Shown piece after piece: positions 53,238-61,671 of a DNA stretch of 64,000 nt. The DNA is from Chthonomonadaceae bacterium (lineage in GTDB: Bacteria; Armatimonadota; Chthonomonadetes; Chthonomonadales; Chthonomonadaceae). Every line of letters begins with the position of its first letter. Within the stretch, counting starts at the first letter, position 1. The translations under genes were made by a program, and so were the position numbers. The stretch covers positions 1 to 64,000 of the forward strand of contig DAIDKH010000008.1 of NCBI GenBank assembly GCA_027450145.1, written 5' to 3'. Under the pieces are notes generated by a model. The model searched no databases. It was not told the DNA's origin and saw nothing but the letters and a program-made list of their open reading frames with translations.

Positions 53238-53918
53238 TTAGCGCAGGGCAGGATGAAGAAAAAGCTGCGCGAGATTTGCAAGGCCTAGCGGCATTCCTGA
53301 TACCTTGCGTTTGATGCGCGCCAGAGCGTTATCGACTGATTTAGTCTTGCAATTTAGCTCTAGCGCAATCTCCCGGTACGATTTGCCGATCTGGTAGCCG
53401 GCCAAAACGTTCCACTCGAATTCTGAAAGAATCTGTTGGAGTGATTCATGAAGAACCCGTGTATCTTCATCCACGATGACAATATCCTCGGGGTTGGGAG
53501 CGGTATCGGGAAGAATATCCTGAAGGCTCCAATCCACTGGAGCTTCATCACTTGGTACTTCAAGGGAAACGGAAGTGTTGAGAGGCATCTGCTTCTGGCG
53601 AGTGGCTGTCTTTATAGCGGTAATAATGTGCCTTTGAATGCACACCCTTGCAAATGCGGGGAAGGAAATAGCACGATCGCTGCGGAAATCTATGATGGCC
53701 TGCCAGAGGCCGATCATACCCACCTGCAAAAGGTCTTCTTTTTCAGCACCCACAAGGAAGTAGGCCTTCACTCTGGTGCGAACGAGGTTCCTGTATTTGT
53801 ATAGCAGGTATTCCGAAGCCAGGTCGTCGCCTTCCTGAGCATGTTCAACTACCTCAATATCCGTCATATCAAAAAATTTGATATTTGCGGCGAGGCTTTG
53901 CTGCACGTCACTGATCAC
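53238..53918 (-). CDS. sigH: RNA polymerase sigma factor, SigH-like
   Basis: 226 aa. Sigma-70 family with regions 2 and 4: ASEYLLYKYRNLVRTRVKAY FLVGAEKEDLLQVGMIGLW (split for length), FRSDRAISFPAFARVCIQRHI, TAIKTATRQKQMPLNTSVSLE, and region 4 with ILSEFEWNVLAGYQIGKSYR, ALELNCKTKSVDNALARIKRKV. This resembles Bacillus SigH, the post-exponential/early sporulation sigma factor, along its length. GTG 53918 is chosen because CGAGGAAC lies 8 nt upstream. Whether it drives a stationary-phase or developmental programme here is unknown; no sporulation genes are in view. Confidence 0.88.
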   Translation of the reverse strand: MISDVQQSLAANIKFFDMTDIEVVEHAQEGDDLASEYLLYKYRNLVRTRVKAYFLVGAEKEDLLQVGMIGLWQAIIDFRSDRAISFPAFARVCIQRHIITAIKTATRQKQMPLNTSVSLEVPSDEAPVDWSLQDILPDTAPNPEDIVIVDEDTRVLHESLQQILSEFEWNVLAGYQIGKSYREIALELNCKTKSVDNALARIKRKVSGMPLGLANLAQLFLHPALR

Positions 53919-54151
53919 CCTGGTTCCTCGATCTACTAAGGATTTTTTGACGCGTGCGGTGCGATTGTACCGATCGGAAACAGCCCTTAATGCCTGCCTG
54001 TTGGTGTTGCGCGGACTGTAATTGCATTATACTAGAAAGAGGTGCTTAAAACAAGTGCCTAAGAATGAAATTTGCGAACCTTTGAGTACCCAATGGCCCG
54101 TAGTATCGTAAAGTGTTACATTCCTTGCCAGCGAGGCTACCAGGCAGGCAT

Positions 54152-55132
54152 ATGACTACAGTAGAAAATATTGTTGAAACTCGGTCTCTTTGCAAGCGAT
54201 ATGGCAAACAGGTTGCAGTGGAATCGCTGAACCTGCAAGTAAAAAGAGGCGAAATATTTGGCTTGCTAGGTCCTAACGGCGCAGGGAAATCCACTACCAT
54301 CGGGATGCTCTCCGGTATACTCACACCTGGTTCGGGTGAGATCCTTCTGAATGATTCGCGGTTCACCGCAACTCCCCAGCAGAAGAAGCTTCTTGGCGTG
54401 GTTCCACAGGAGTTGGCTATCTACCCCAAGTTAACGGGCCGCGAAAACTTGAGCTTTTTTGGGAAGCTGTACGGCATAAGAGGACAGAATCTCCAAAATC
54501 GAATCAAGGAGATGCTCGCACTGGTGGGACTTACGGAGCGCGGTAACAGTCTTGTAGAGGAGTATTCCGGTGGTATGAAGCGTAGACTTAACCTCGCTGC
54601 GGGCCTTATGCACCGCCCACAACTTTTGCTTCTCGATGAGCCAACAGTTGGCGTGGACCCGCAGAGCCGTAACCATATATTCGAGGGTGTCAAGGAGCTG
54701 AACCGCCAAGGCTTAACGATTATATACACCTCCCACTATATGGAGGAGGTTGAAGGGCTATGCGACCGCGCCGGCATCATGGATAATGGACGGCTGATTG
54801 CATGTGATAGGGTCTCAAACCTGGTTAACGGTATGGGTGGCAGTGTCATTGAGATAACCGCTGCAACCGCGGGTATTAGCGAGCATCTACTGGACGCCTT
54901 GCGTAATCTTGGCACTGTGAATAGTGTGGTGGTATTTGAAGTCGATAAGCCGAGCACTGCAGATAGTCACGATAGTTTGATTAGGTTGAACACAGACACC
55001 CCAGATGCCGAATTACCTGCCATTATGACGGTCATCAACGCCAACCAGGTTGCAGTAAAGGCAATCTCGATTACGCGGCCATCTTTAGAGGACGTTTTTT
55101 TGTCGCTAACCGGTAAAAGTCTTCGAGACTAA
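54152..55132 (+). CDS. ABC-2-type exporter ATP-binding protein
   Basis: 326 aa from ATG 54152 (AGGCAGGC upstream). ATPase with Walker A GPNGAGKST (about 40-48), Q-loop PQELAIYPKLTGRENLSFF, signature EYSGGMKRRLNLAAGL, Walker B LLLLDEPTVGVDP and H-loop TSHYMEE. The last 100 residues form the C-terminal domain seen in drug and Nod-type exporters. It energises the permease encoded 35 bp downstream. Substrate is not evident. Confidence 0.93.
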   Translation: MTTVENIVETRSLCKRYGKQVAVESLNLQVKRGEIFGLLGPNGAGKSTTIGMLSGILTPGSGEILLNDSRFTATPQQKKLLGVVPQELAIYPKLTGRENLSFFGKLYGIRGQNLQNRIKEMLALVGLTERGNSLVEEYSGGMKRRLNLAAGLMHRPQLLLLDEPTVGVDPQSRNHIFEGVKELNRQGLTIIYTSHYMEEVEGLCDRAGIMDNGRLIACDRVSNLVNGMGGSVIEITAATAGISEHLLDALRNLGTVNSVVVFEVDKPSTADSHDSLIRLNTDTPDAELPAIMTVINANQVAVKAISITRPSLEDVFLSLTGKSLRD

Positions 55133-55167
55133 GCGGTACAACTTGCAAGAGGCATTTTCGAACCACT

Positions 55168-56355
55168 ATGATAACTGTGATGCTCAAGGATCTGAAGCTC
55201 ATATTTAGAGACCGCACCGCATTGGTCTTCCTGTTCGGACTGCCATTGGTCTTTGCACTCGTATTTGGGGTTATCTACACCCGTACCTCGTCGACCAACG
55301 GTAAGATGCCCCCCCTAAAAATAACAATCGCTGACCATGACCGCACACTCCTTAGCAGACGGTTCATTGGCAACATCAGTGCACTCGGCCTACGGGTTGT
55401 TCAGGCGCGCAAAATAGACCACGTGCGCGAAAACACCCTTGAGGGGAAGATTCATGCCGGGCTTATTATTCCTGACGGATTCACAACCATAGTAACAAAC
55501 TGGGCCAAGCAACCGCCAGGTAAGAAATTCGCTGTTCCAGTATTGTCGGTGCATCTCTTTGTCGATCCTGCTGAGACACAGATGGAACCTGTTCTAAAGG
55601 CCGCAGTAGACGGCGCGTTGATGCGTACTGCTGCGAAACAGCGGGTTCACATGATGCTGAAGATGTTTCCACAAGCTGGTCCGCTGCTCAGCATGTCTGC
55701 CCAAAGCGACAATGTGCCCATGCGCATCTCCGTAGTCGACCACAGTACGAATTTTCACGGCCCAACCGAGGGTGATAAGCGCATGCCGGGGCTCATTATC
55801 TACTTTCTATTCTTCATGGCAAACAGTGTTGCGATCACGCTGATCACGGAGCGACAGGACGGAACTCTTCGCAGGATTTTAACGACGCCCACCTCCTCTG
55901 CACAGTTACTTACGGGCAAAATGCTGGCGCGCGCCATTATGGGCTTGCTACAGGCCGCTCTGCTAATTGCAGTGGGACACTTCATGCTGCAACTTTCATT
56001 AAATGTACAACCGGCAGTACTATTATTGATCGTACTGTGTTGCGTATTTACTGCCACAGGGCTCGGCCTCCTAATAGCGACCATGGGCAAAACACAGGAG
56101 CAGATTCAGGGCATGACAACGATGGCACTGCTCATGATGGGCCTGTTTTCAGGTTGTCTGTTTCCCAGGGAACTATTGCCGAAAACGATGAGGGAGTTGA
56201 GTTATATCACTCCACACGCCTGGGCACTTGAAGCGACCAACGATATTCTTGTTAGAAGGCTGCCTATCATGTCGGCAATGCCATCGCTGCTAGTTCTAGC
56301 ACTATTTGGCGTAGTATTCTTTGCCTCGGCATTAATACGATTTGAGTTCGAATAG
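55168..56355 (+). CDS. ABC-2-type exporter permease
   Basis: 395 aa with the ABC2_membrane_3 topology: one N-terminal helix (about 18-40), a large extracytoplasmic domain (about 45-205), then five helices (about 212-231, 258-281, 288-311, 316-341, 368-390). It begins MITVMLKDLKLIFRDRTALVF, typical of the family. It pairs with the ATPase just upstream; both are probably one operon. The cargo is unknown. Confidence 0.92.
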   Translation: MITVMLKDLKLIFRDRTALVFLFGLPLVFALVFGVIYTRTSSTNGKMPPLKITIADHDRTLLSRRFIGNISALGLRVVQARKIDHVRENTLEGKIHAGLIIPDGFTTIVTNWAKQPPGKKFAVPVLSVHLFVDPAETQMEPVLKAAVDGALMRTAAKQRVHMMLKMFPQAGPLLSMSAQSDNVPMRISVVDHSTNFHGPTEGDKRMPGLIIYFLFFMANSVAITLITERQDGTLRRILTTPTSSAQLLTGKMLARAIMGLLQAALLIAVGHFMLQLSLNVQPAVLLLIVLCCVFTATGLGLLIATMGKTQEQIQGMTTMALLMMGLFSGCLFPRELLPKTMRELSYITPHAWALEATNDILVRRLPIMSAMPSLLVLALFGVVFFASALIRFEFE

Positions 56356-56439
56356 CGAAGTTACCTAGTGGATAAACTACTAGTCGACAGAAGAGACACC
56401 GCACACGTTGGGTCTAAGCTATCGAACTCCACCCATCGC

Positions 56440-57585
56440 TCAAGAGCTTGAAAGGTCACCGGGCTCGTATTTGCGCCCCTTCCAGTTGGTAGGCCCCCCA
56501 AACCGGAAACGGAAGTACGACGACCACTGTACTGCAACAAGCAGTAACATGCTTAGCGGATGTAACCAGACGGAGGATAAATGCCCAAAGCGGCGTGCCT
56601 GAATAATGCGGATCAGTGCAATAACAGCGACCTGAAAGGCGCAGACCCACAACCACGGTGGCGCTTGTAGCCATATTCCTGCAAATATAAATCCAAAGGG
56701 TAGTATAAAAAAGACGATAGTAGTCAGCGTTATCGCGATAAGAGCACCTAGACTCCCCACGCCCTCGTAGGCATTTCGGGTAAATCCGTTCCAAACCTCC
56801 TCACCACTATGATACATTCGACATGTTATGAGATGAGAGGCATCACAAAGCAGCACGCGAAGATTTGATCGTTTAATCAGCCGTGCCAACTGCAAGCCAT
56901 CATGAAACGAGTGCTGAACCGCGGTATGACCACCAGATGCGACATAAGCGGCACTCGTGAATAACTCCACCTGCCCACAACCTGCTGCCACTGTGGGGTA
57001 TTGGGGATCGTCTACCAATCTTATTGGTAAAAATGTGGTGATAAGAAAATGGAGTACCGGCATAGCCACACACTCCCAAAACGTACCTGTTAACTGGCTT
57101 GGGAACGTAGTTGTCATGCTAGCGCCACGGTCGTTCGCCTGTTGAACCAACGAGGAGACCAAGGACGGGGCAGCGCAGGTATCCGCATCTATAAACAGGA
57201 GCCACGAAGCCTCGGCGGCAATTGCTCGTGTACCCAGCTGGCTGCATGCCCATACTTTGCCGGCCCAATCATTAGGTTTGGGCTCACCGTGAATTAGAGC
57301 CACCCGTGGATCGTTCGCCATGACCTGTTCAACGATCCTGTCAGTACCGTCATCGGATTGGTCGTCGAGAACATAGATAACCAGATCCTCGTAGTCCTGA
57401 GACACAATAGACTGAAGGCACTGTGCGATGTTGGCTGCTTCGTTTCTGGCGGGTATTAAAACAGCAACTTTGCCCAAGTCCCCATAACTGCACGTGGGTA
57501 TTTGACTATAATCTTTAAGGTTGCGAATAGTGATGGCAAGAAACCCAAGCAAAGCTAGCAACACGAATAGCTGGTAAGCTAGCAT
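56440..57585 (-). CDS. GT2-family membrane glycosyltransferase (HpnB/CrtQ-like)
   Basis: 381 aa from ATG 57585, whose ATGCTAG overlaps the stop of the short upstream frame; an in-frame ATG at 57618 would overlap that frame fully. One N-terminal helix, then a catalytic domain with VAVLIPARNEAANIAQCLQS, VLDDQSDDGTDRI, FIDADT (metal-binding DxD), AGCGQVELFTSAAY and HDGLQLARLIKRS, then three or four C-terminal helices. It resembles HpnB-like hopanoid-associated and carotenoid (CrtQ-like) glycosyltransferases. The acceptor cannot be told. It is distinct from the HpnI-like enzyme at 24432-25601. Confidence 0.82.
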   Translation of the reverse strand: MLAYQLFVLLALLGFLAITIRNLKDYSQIPTCSYGDLGKVAVLIPARNEAANIAQCLQSIVSQDYEDLVIYVLDDQSDDGTDRIVEQVMANDPRVALIHGEPKPNDWAGKVWACSQLGTRAIAAEASWLLFIDADTCAAPSLVSSLVQQANDRGASMTTTFPSQLTGTFWECVAMPVLHFLITTFLPIRLVDDPQYPTVAAGCGQVELFTSAAYVASGGHTAVQHSFHDGLQLARLIKRSNLRVLLCDASHLITCRMYHSGEEVWNGFTRNAYEGVGSLGALIAITLTTIVFFILPFGFIFAGIWLQAPPWLWVCAFQVAVIALIRIIQARRFGHLSSVWLHPLSMLLLVAVQWSSYFRFRFGGPTNWKGRKYEPGDLSSS

Positions 57586-57710
57586 CGCTTGAGGTTTCCC
57601 AATTTGCCTGCGCCGCATTGAATATCGGGACCATAGCCCAGCGAATCAGATAATCGCCGTTCAAAGTCATCTAGCACGATTCCATCGCGGAGTAGCACGT
57701 CCAAATCCAT
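57579..57710 (-). CDS. Short ORF overlapping asnS and the glycosyltransferase gene
   Basis: 43 codons from ATG 57710 to TAG at 57579. Its ATG shares one base with the asnS stop (TGATG), and its stop overlaps the ATG of the glycosyltransferase (ATGCTAG). The translation starts [20 protein letters not shown], then SDSLGYGPDIQC. I know no family. The double overlap suggests translational coupling through the gap, with the peptide either functional or simply carrying ribosomes across. Confidence is moderate because short frames can arise by chance. Confidence 0.5.
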   Translation of the reverse strand: MDLDVLLRDGIVLDDFERRLSDSLGYGPDIQCGAGKLGNLKRC

Positions 57711-59113
57711 CAAAACTCTGCAGTTCCCGGTGTTCTAGGAAACGGAATCACGTCGCGGATATTCTTCATTCCGGTGAGGTAGAGCATGAGCCTTTCAAAC
57801 CCAAGCCCAAAACCTGCATGTGGCGCAGATCCATATTTGCGCAGATCGAGATACCACCAGTAAGCAGCCGGATCCAGTCCCTGCGCAGTGATACGTTCCA
57901 GCAATACGTCGTGCCGCTCTTCACGCTGGCTGCCGCCAATGATTTCGCCTATTCGCGGAGCGAGAACGTCCATGGCGCGCACAGTTTTGCCGTCATCATT
58001 AGCCCGCATGTAAAATGCCTTGATTTCTCTAGGATAGTCGACTACAATGACCGGCTTTTTAAATACCTGTTCGGTGAGGTAACGCTCGTGCTCGCTCTGA
58101 AGGTCACTTCCCCACTGCACCGGAAATTCCCAACTAGAACCGCTATTCGTCAGGATGGATATTGCCTCTGTATAGGTTATATGTTCAAATTGAGACGTTA
58201 CTACATTCTCCAAGGTTTGAAGAACCGAGTTGTCGATACGCTTGTTGAAGAACTCGAGATCTGCAGCACACTCGTCCATCACGCTCGCGATAATAGATTT
58301 CAGGAATTTCTCTGCGAAAACCATGTCATCCTGTAGATCGCAAAAGGCCATTTCGGGTTCTATCATCCAAAATTCAGCTAGGTGGCGCGGGGTATTGGAG
58401 TTTTCAGCCCGAAACGTTGGTCCAAATGTATACACGTTTGTAAAGGCGAGTGCAAAGATCTCCGCCTCCAACTGACCACTCACGGTAAGATAGGCGGGTT
58501 TGCCAAAGAAGTCCTGGCTGTAATCCACGTGGCCCCGCCGATCACCATCGCCCACGCGGGGCACGTTCATTAAGTCTAGCGTGGAGACACCAAACATCGC
58601 ACCTGCGCCTTCGCAATCTGAGGCAGTGATGATGGGTGTATGAACGTATAGAAATCCCTGATCGTGAAAGAACCTGTGAATTGCCTGGGCAAGCGAGGTA
58701 CGAACCCTAAATACCGAACCAAAGGTGTTACTGCGTGTGCGAAGATGGCCAATATCCCGCAGAAACTCCATTGTATGCCCCTTCTTTTGCAGGGGATAGG
58801 TTGCTGGGTCAGCCTCACCAAGAACGACTATCTGGGTAGCCTGAAGCTCGAGTGACTGGCCCGCCGCAGGCGAAGGCGCAAGGCTGCCCACAACTCGCAG
58901 GCAAGCCCCTGTTGTTACCTTCCGTATTAGCTCGCTGTTAAATAACGTTGGGGTGATCACAACCTGGAGATCCGCCGGGCAGGAGCCGTCATTCAGTTGT
59001 ACAAAGCAGACCTCTTTGCTGTCGCGTCTGGTTTTCACCCAACCATGCGCCGTCACTTCGCTGCGGGCCTCTCCAGCCAGCAGATCTCGAATATAATTGC
59101 CCTTCAAAATCAT
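57710..59113 (-). CDS. asnS: Asparaginyl-tRNA synthetase
   Basis: 467 aa from ATG 59113, with AAGGAG upstream (the longer frame from 59182 lacks support). Class IIb synthetase: N-terminal OB-fold anticodon-binding domain ([25 protein letters not shown], split for length), motif 2 [21 protein letters not shown], motif 3 [19 protein letters not shown] ending [15 protein letters not shown]. Charges tRNA-Asn with asparagine. Length and C-terminus are normal. The stop overlaps a downstream short frame. Confidence 0.95.
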   Translation of the reverse strand: MILKGNYIRDLLAGEARSEVTAHGWVKTRRDSKEVCFVQLNDGSCPADLQVVITPTLFNSELIRKVTTGACLRVVGSLAPSPAAGQSLELQATQIVVLGEADPATYPLQKKGHTMEFLRDIGHLRTRSNTFGSVFRVRTSLAQAIHRFFHDQGFLYVHTPIITASDCEGAGAMFGVSTLDLMNVPRVGDGDRRGHVDYSQDFFGKPAYLTVSGQLEAEIFALAFTNVYTFGPTFRAENSNTPRHLAEFWMIEPEMAFCDLQDDMVFAEKFLKSIIASVMDECAADLEFFNKRIDNSVLQTLENVVTSQFEHITYTEAISILTNSGSSWEFPVQWGSDLQSEHERYLTEQVFKKPVIVVDYPREIKAFYMRANDDGKTVRAMDVLAPRIGEIIGGSQREERHDVLLERITAQGLDPAAYWWYLDLRKYGSAPHAGFGLGFERLMLYLTGMKNIRDVIPFPRTPGTAEF

Positions 59114-59213
59114 AGGTATTCCAATCTCCTTACCCTTAGTGCCCATAAAGCATACGTGCAATAAACAATCGATGTAGCACAAATTACTAATCTGTGTTAC
59201 AATTTTCTAATCC

Positions 59214-59312
59214 GTTGTCACAACATCAGCGATGTACAGCATTTGTGTAGTTTACTTCGCGCTAAAATACTATTAGATTACAGTATAATCTTTCTGTATC
59301 GTTGTGACGAAC
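59214..59312. promoter_or_regulatory. Candidate MarR control sites between asnS and marR
   Basis: GTTGTCACAAC (59214-59224) is a palindrome with 5-bp arms. GTTGTGACGAAC (59301-59312) is its reverse complement with one extra base. They flank a TATAAT (59284-59289) that could serve marR; no good -35 is seen. Spacing suits repression of marR and possibly asnS. Confidence 0.4.
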
Positions 59313-59330
59313 GTTTCTAAGAGAGCCAAA

Positions 59331-59843
59331 ATGACTAATCATACGAACGATCCGCAGGCCTGTGACATGCTTAAAAAGCAAGCCGAGGCCATTGAAGACC
59401 TCCTTCCACGATTGGCGCGCCGCATGTTCCACCTACAGGAAAATCATCCCGTGCTGGATATGCCGGTTGGACAGTTGCGCGTTTGTGCAGCGCTGATGCG
59501 GGGCCCCATGACGCTCACTGCCCTGAGTGATGAGATGAATGCAACTGTTAGTGCAGCTACTCAAATTGCCGACCGCATGGAAAAAGTTGGCCTGGTACAG
59601 CGAACACTCGGCACGGATGATCGGCGCCTAAGGTTTATCACCCTGTCCGAAGCCGGCCAGGAACTCATGAGATCGCGCAGGCTGATGCGCCAGGCCCAGG
59701 CCGAACAGGTGTTGGCGGCGTTGAGCCCCGAGGATCGCACAAAGTTTGTTGAGATCTTGAGCCGAGCCCTGGCGGCGGCACAGAGCAAATGGAACCACCA
59801 CGACCATAATGAACTTGACCCGGCGGATGTAGACCTGCCCTAG
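59331..59843 (+). CDS. MarR-family transcriptional regulator
   Basis: 170 aa from ATG 59331 (AGAGAG upstream; a GTG at 59304 falls inside the candidate operator). Winged helix with PVGQLRVCAALMRGPMTLTALSDEM (split by position) and the recognition helix NATVSAATQIADRMEKVGLV, then the wing RTLGTDDRRLRFITLSEAG. MarR proteins are dimers that often repress exporters or catabolic genes and respond to small aromatic ligands. There is no divergent exporter next to it; its target may be itself. The 3' end overlaps the ppx gene by 4 bp, tail to tail. Confidence 0.88.
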   Translation: MTNHTNDPQACDMLKKQAEAIEDLLPRLARRMFHLQENHPVLDMPVGQLRVCAALMRGPMTLTALSDEMNATVSAATQIADRMEKVGLVQRTLGTDDRRLRFITLSEAGQELMRSRRLMRQAQAEQVLAALSPEDRTKFVEILSRALAAAQSKWNHHDHNELDPADVDLP

Positions 59844-61402
59844 ACGGCTAACGGTTCTGTATGCACTTCAAGGGGTGAGGCAAAAACGTCCTCAAACAGA
59901 TCGCTATTGTTTTGAACGCCCCACCGCTCTAGTGCGCAATCGCCTGTGTGAACAATGGTTAACACAAATCGCGACGGACCGCCCGCCAATTCAAGTCGAA
60001 TGTCTTGCACCAGGCCGAGGTGACTTCTATCCAGTCCTTCGGCCACACGCAATATTGCAGCAAGAACTGAAACACGGCGGCGTTGGCTCCTATTAAGCTC
60101 TGCAAGATTACTATGTGACTTCTTAGGCAGTCCCTTGCGATGGTACAGCGCCACATTCGCAATAACGTCAATTTCGGTGTCATCAAACCCCAATAAATCT
60201 GAATACCGTACAAGATAGTAGGCATGTTTCTGGTGATTAGAGTGAGACAGAAACGTTCCTATGTCATGAACAAGCGCGGCGTACTCTAGTAATTCGCGAG
60301 AAGTGGCACCGTAGGTATGAGCGCCCAACCGCTTAAGTTCATCGAACATTCGCAGCGCCAGATGCGCAGTGTGGTTAGCGTGCTCCTCCTCGTATTTGCA
60401 GGCGTGGGCCAACTGCAATATACTCCTGCGGCGAACCGAAACAGATTGAAATCGTTCTAGTGTGCCCTCACCGCGCAGCACGTGATCCAGAAGTATTCCA
60501 TCACGTAGACCACGATCACTGGTAGTAAGGCGTTCTATACCCATTGCATCCATGAGCGAAAGTAGTACTGCCCCGCCGCCCAGGATAATATCTGCCCTCA
60601 TCGGGTCGAGCCCAGGCACGTTTCTGCGCTGCTCTAATGTCAGAGAACACAGCATCCTCATCGATTCATTAAGATCCGGCAGGCGAATGACATTCTGTTG
60701 CCTGCCGGCGCCATCTGAATGAACGCGAGCAATAACCTCACCGAGCGAATTTATGCTACCGGCGCTGCCAAATGCAAGATCAAACCCCTCGGATCTTACC
60801 TTTCGGACAACCTGGTTGGCAACGCCGTGAATATACTCCATGCTGCGGGTCAGTACTTCTTCCGGTACCGCTATAGTGGATTCGAAAAACTTGCTACTAA
60901 GTCTCAACGCCCCCAGCTTCATGCTCTCTAAAACCGAATACTCATTAACCGCAGTGCCAACAATAACCTCTGTACTGCCGCCTCCAATATCAATAAGAAC
61001 TGCTTTCTTTCCGTTAAGTTCAACTCCGCTAATCACCCCAAACCATATGAGCCTGGCCTCTTCTGCACCGGATATTACGCGCACTTCAATAGCTGCCTGG
61101 TGCCTAACTCTCTCAATAAAATCATCGCGGTTCTCGGCTTCGCGCACGGCAGAAGTCGCAAATGCAACGATCTCCGACGCGCCAAATCCGCGTGCAACAT
61201 CAGCGAATCTCGCACAAACCAACGCTCCACGCTCTATTGCCTCCGGCGTCATCTTACCGGCCTTAAACTCTCCCTCACCCAAACGAACCATTTCACGATG
61301 CTGGCTGAGGGTGTGAAGCCGCTGGGTTTCATCAACCCGCACCACCGCAAGGCGAATTGAGTTCGTTCCAATGTCAATCGCTGCAAACACATGTTCATTC
61401 AT
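59840..61402 (-). CDS. ppx: Ppx/GppA exopolyphosphatase with C-terminal HD domain
   Basis: 520 aa from ATG 61402 (GGAAT upstream; GTG 61414 is in frame). N-terminal actin-like Ppx/GppA domain (about 1-305): AAIDIGTNSIRLAVVRV, VAFATSAVREAENRDDF, ISGAEEARLIWFGV, VLIDIGGGSTEVIVG and GADIILGGGA-type RADIILGGGAVLL. C-terminal HD domain (about 315-515) with YAALVHDIGTFLSHSNH and HRKGLP. It degrades polyphosphate and/or pppGpp. The 3' end overlaps marR. The upstream 269 bp (61403-61671) holds its promoter; CTGTTAACAG (61515-61524) is a palindrome there of unknown role. Confidence 0.92.
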   Translation of the reverse strand: MNEHVFAAIDIGTNSIRLAVVRVDETQRLHTLSQHREMVRLGEGEFKAGKMTPEAIERGALVCARFADVARGFGASEIVAFATSAVREAENRDDFIERVRHQAAIEVRVISGAEEARLIWFGVISGVELNGKKAVLIDIGGGSTEVIVGTAVNEYSVLESMKLGALRLSSKFFESTIAVPEEVLTRSMEYIHGVANQVVRKVRSEGFDLAFGSAGSINSLGEVIARVHSDGAGRQQNVIRLPDLNESMRMLCSLTLEQRRNVPGLDPMRADIILGGGAVLLSLMDAMGIERLTTSDRGLRDGILLDHVLRGEGTLERFQSVSVRRRSILQLAHACKYEEEHANHTAHLALRMFDELKRLGAHTYGATSRELLEYAALVHDIGTFLSHSNHQKHAYYLVRYSDLLGFDDTEIDVIANVALYHRKGLPKKSHSNLAELNRSQRRRVSVLAAILRVAEGLDRSHLGLVQDIRLELAGGPSRFVLTIVHTGDCALERWGVQNNSDLFEDVFASPLEVHTEPLAV

Positions 61403-61671
61403 GAGGTATTCCACGCGTTAGTTAACGTTCAGGCACAAGCTACTAGAGTATATAACACAATCGAGCCATCTGGAGGGTTGCACCGCGGTCGATGTCTACA
61501 GATTTACTGGTTACCTGTTAACAGAACGTCTGATAGCACTAACAGACCAACTCCATGGATTGGAGAATGACAATAGAACCTAGCAGGCTAAGCCATTTCT
61601 GTGAGCAGGGCGCAAGAGGTCAGCCATATTGCGACTGCCAGTAATGCGGCTGCCATCGCTTGCCGGATAGT

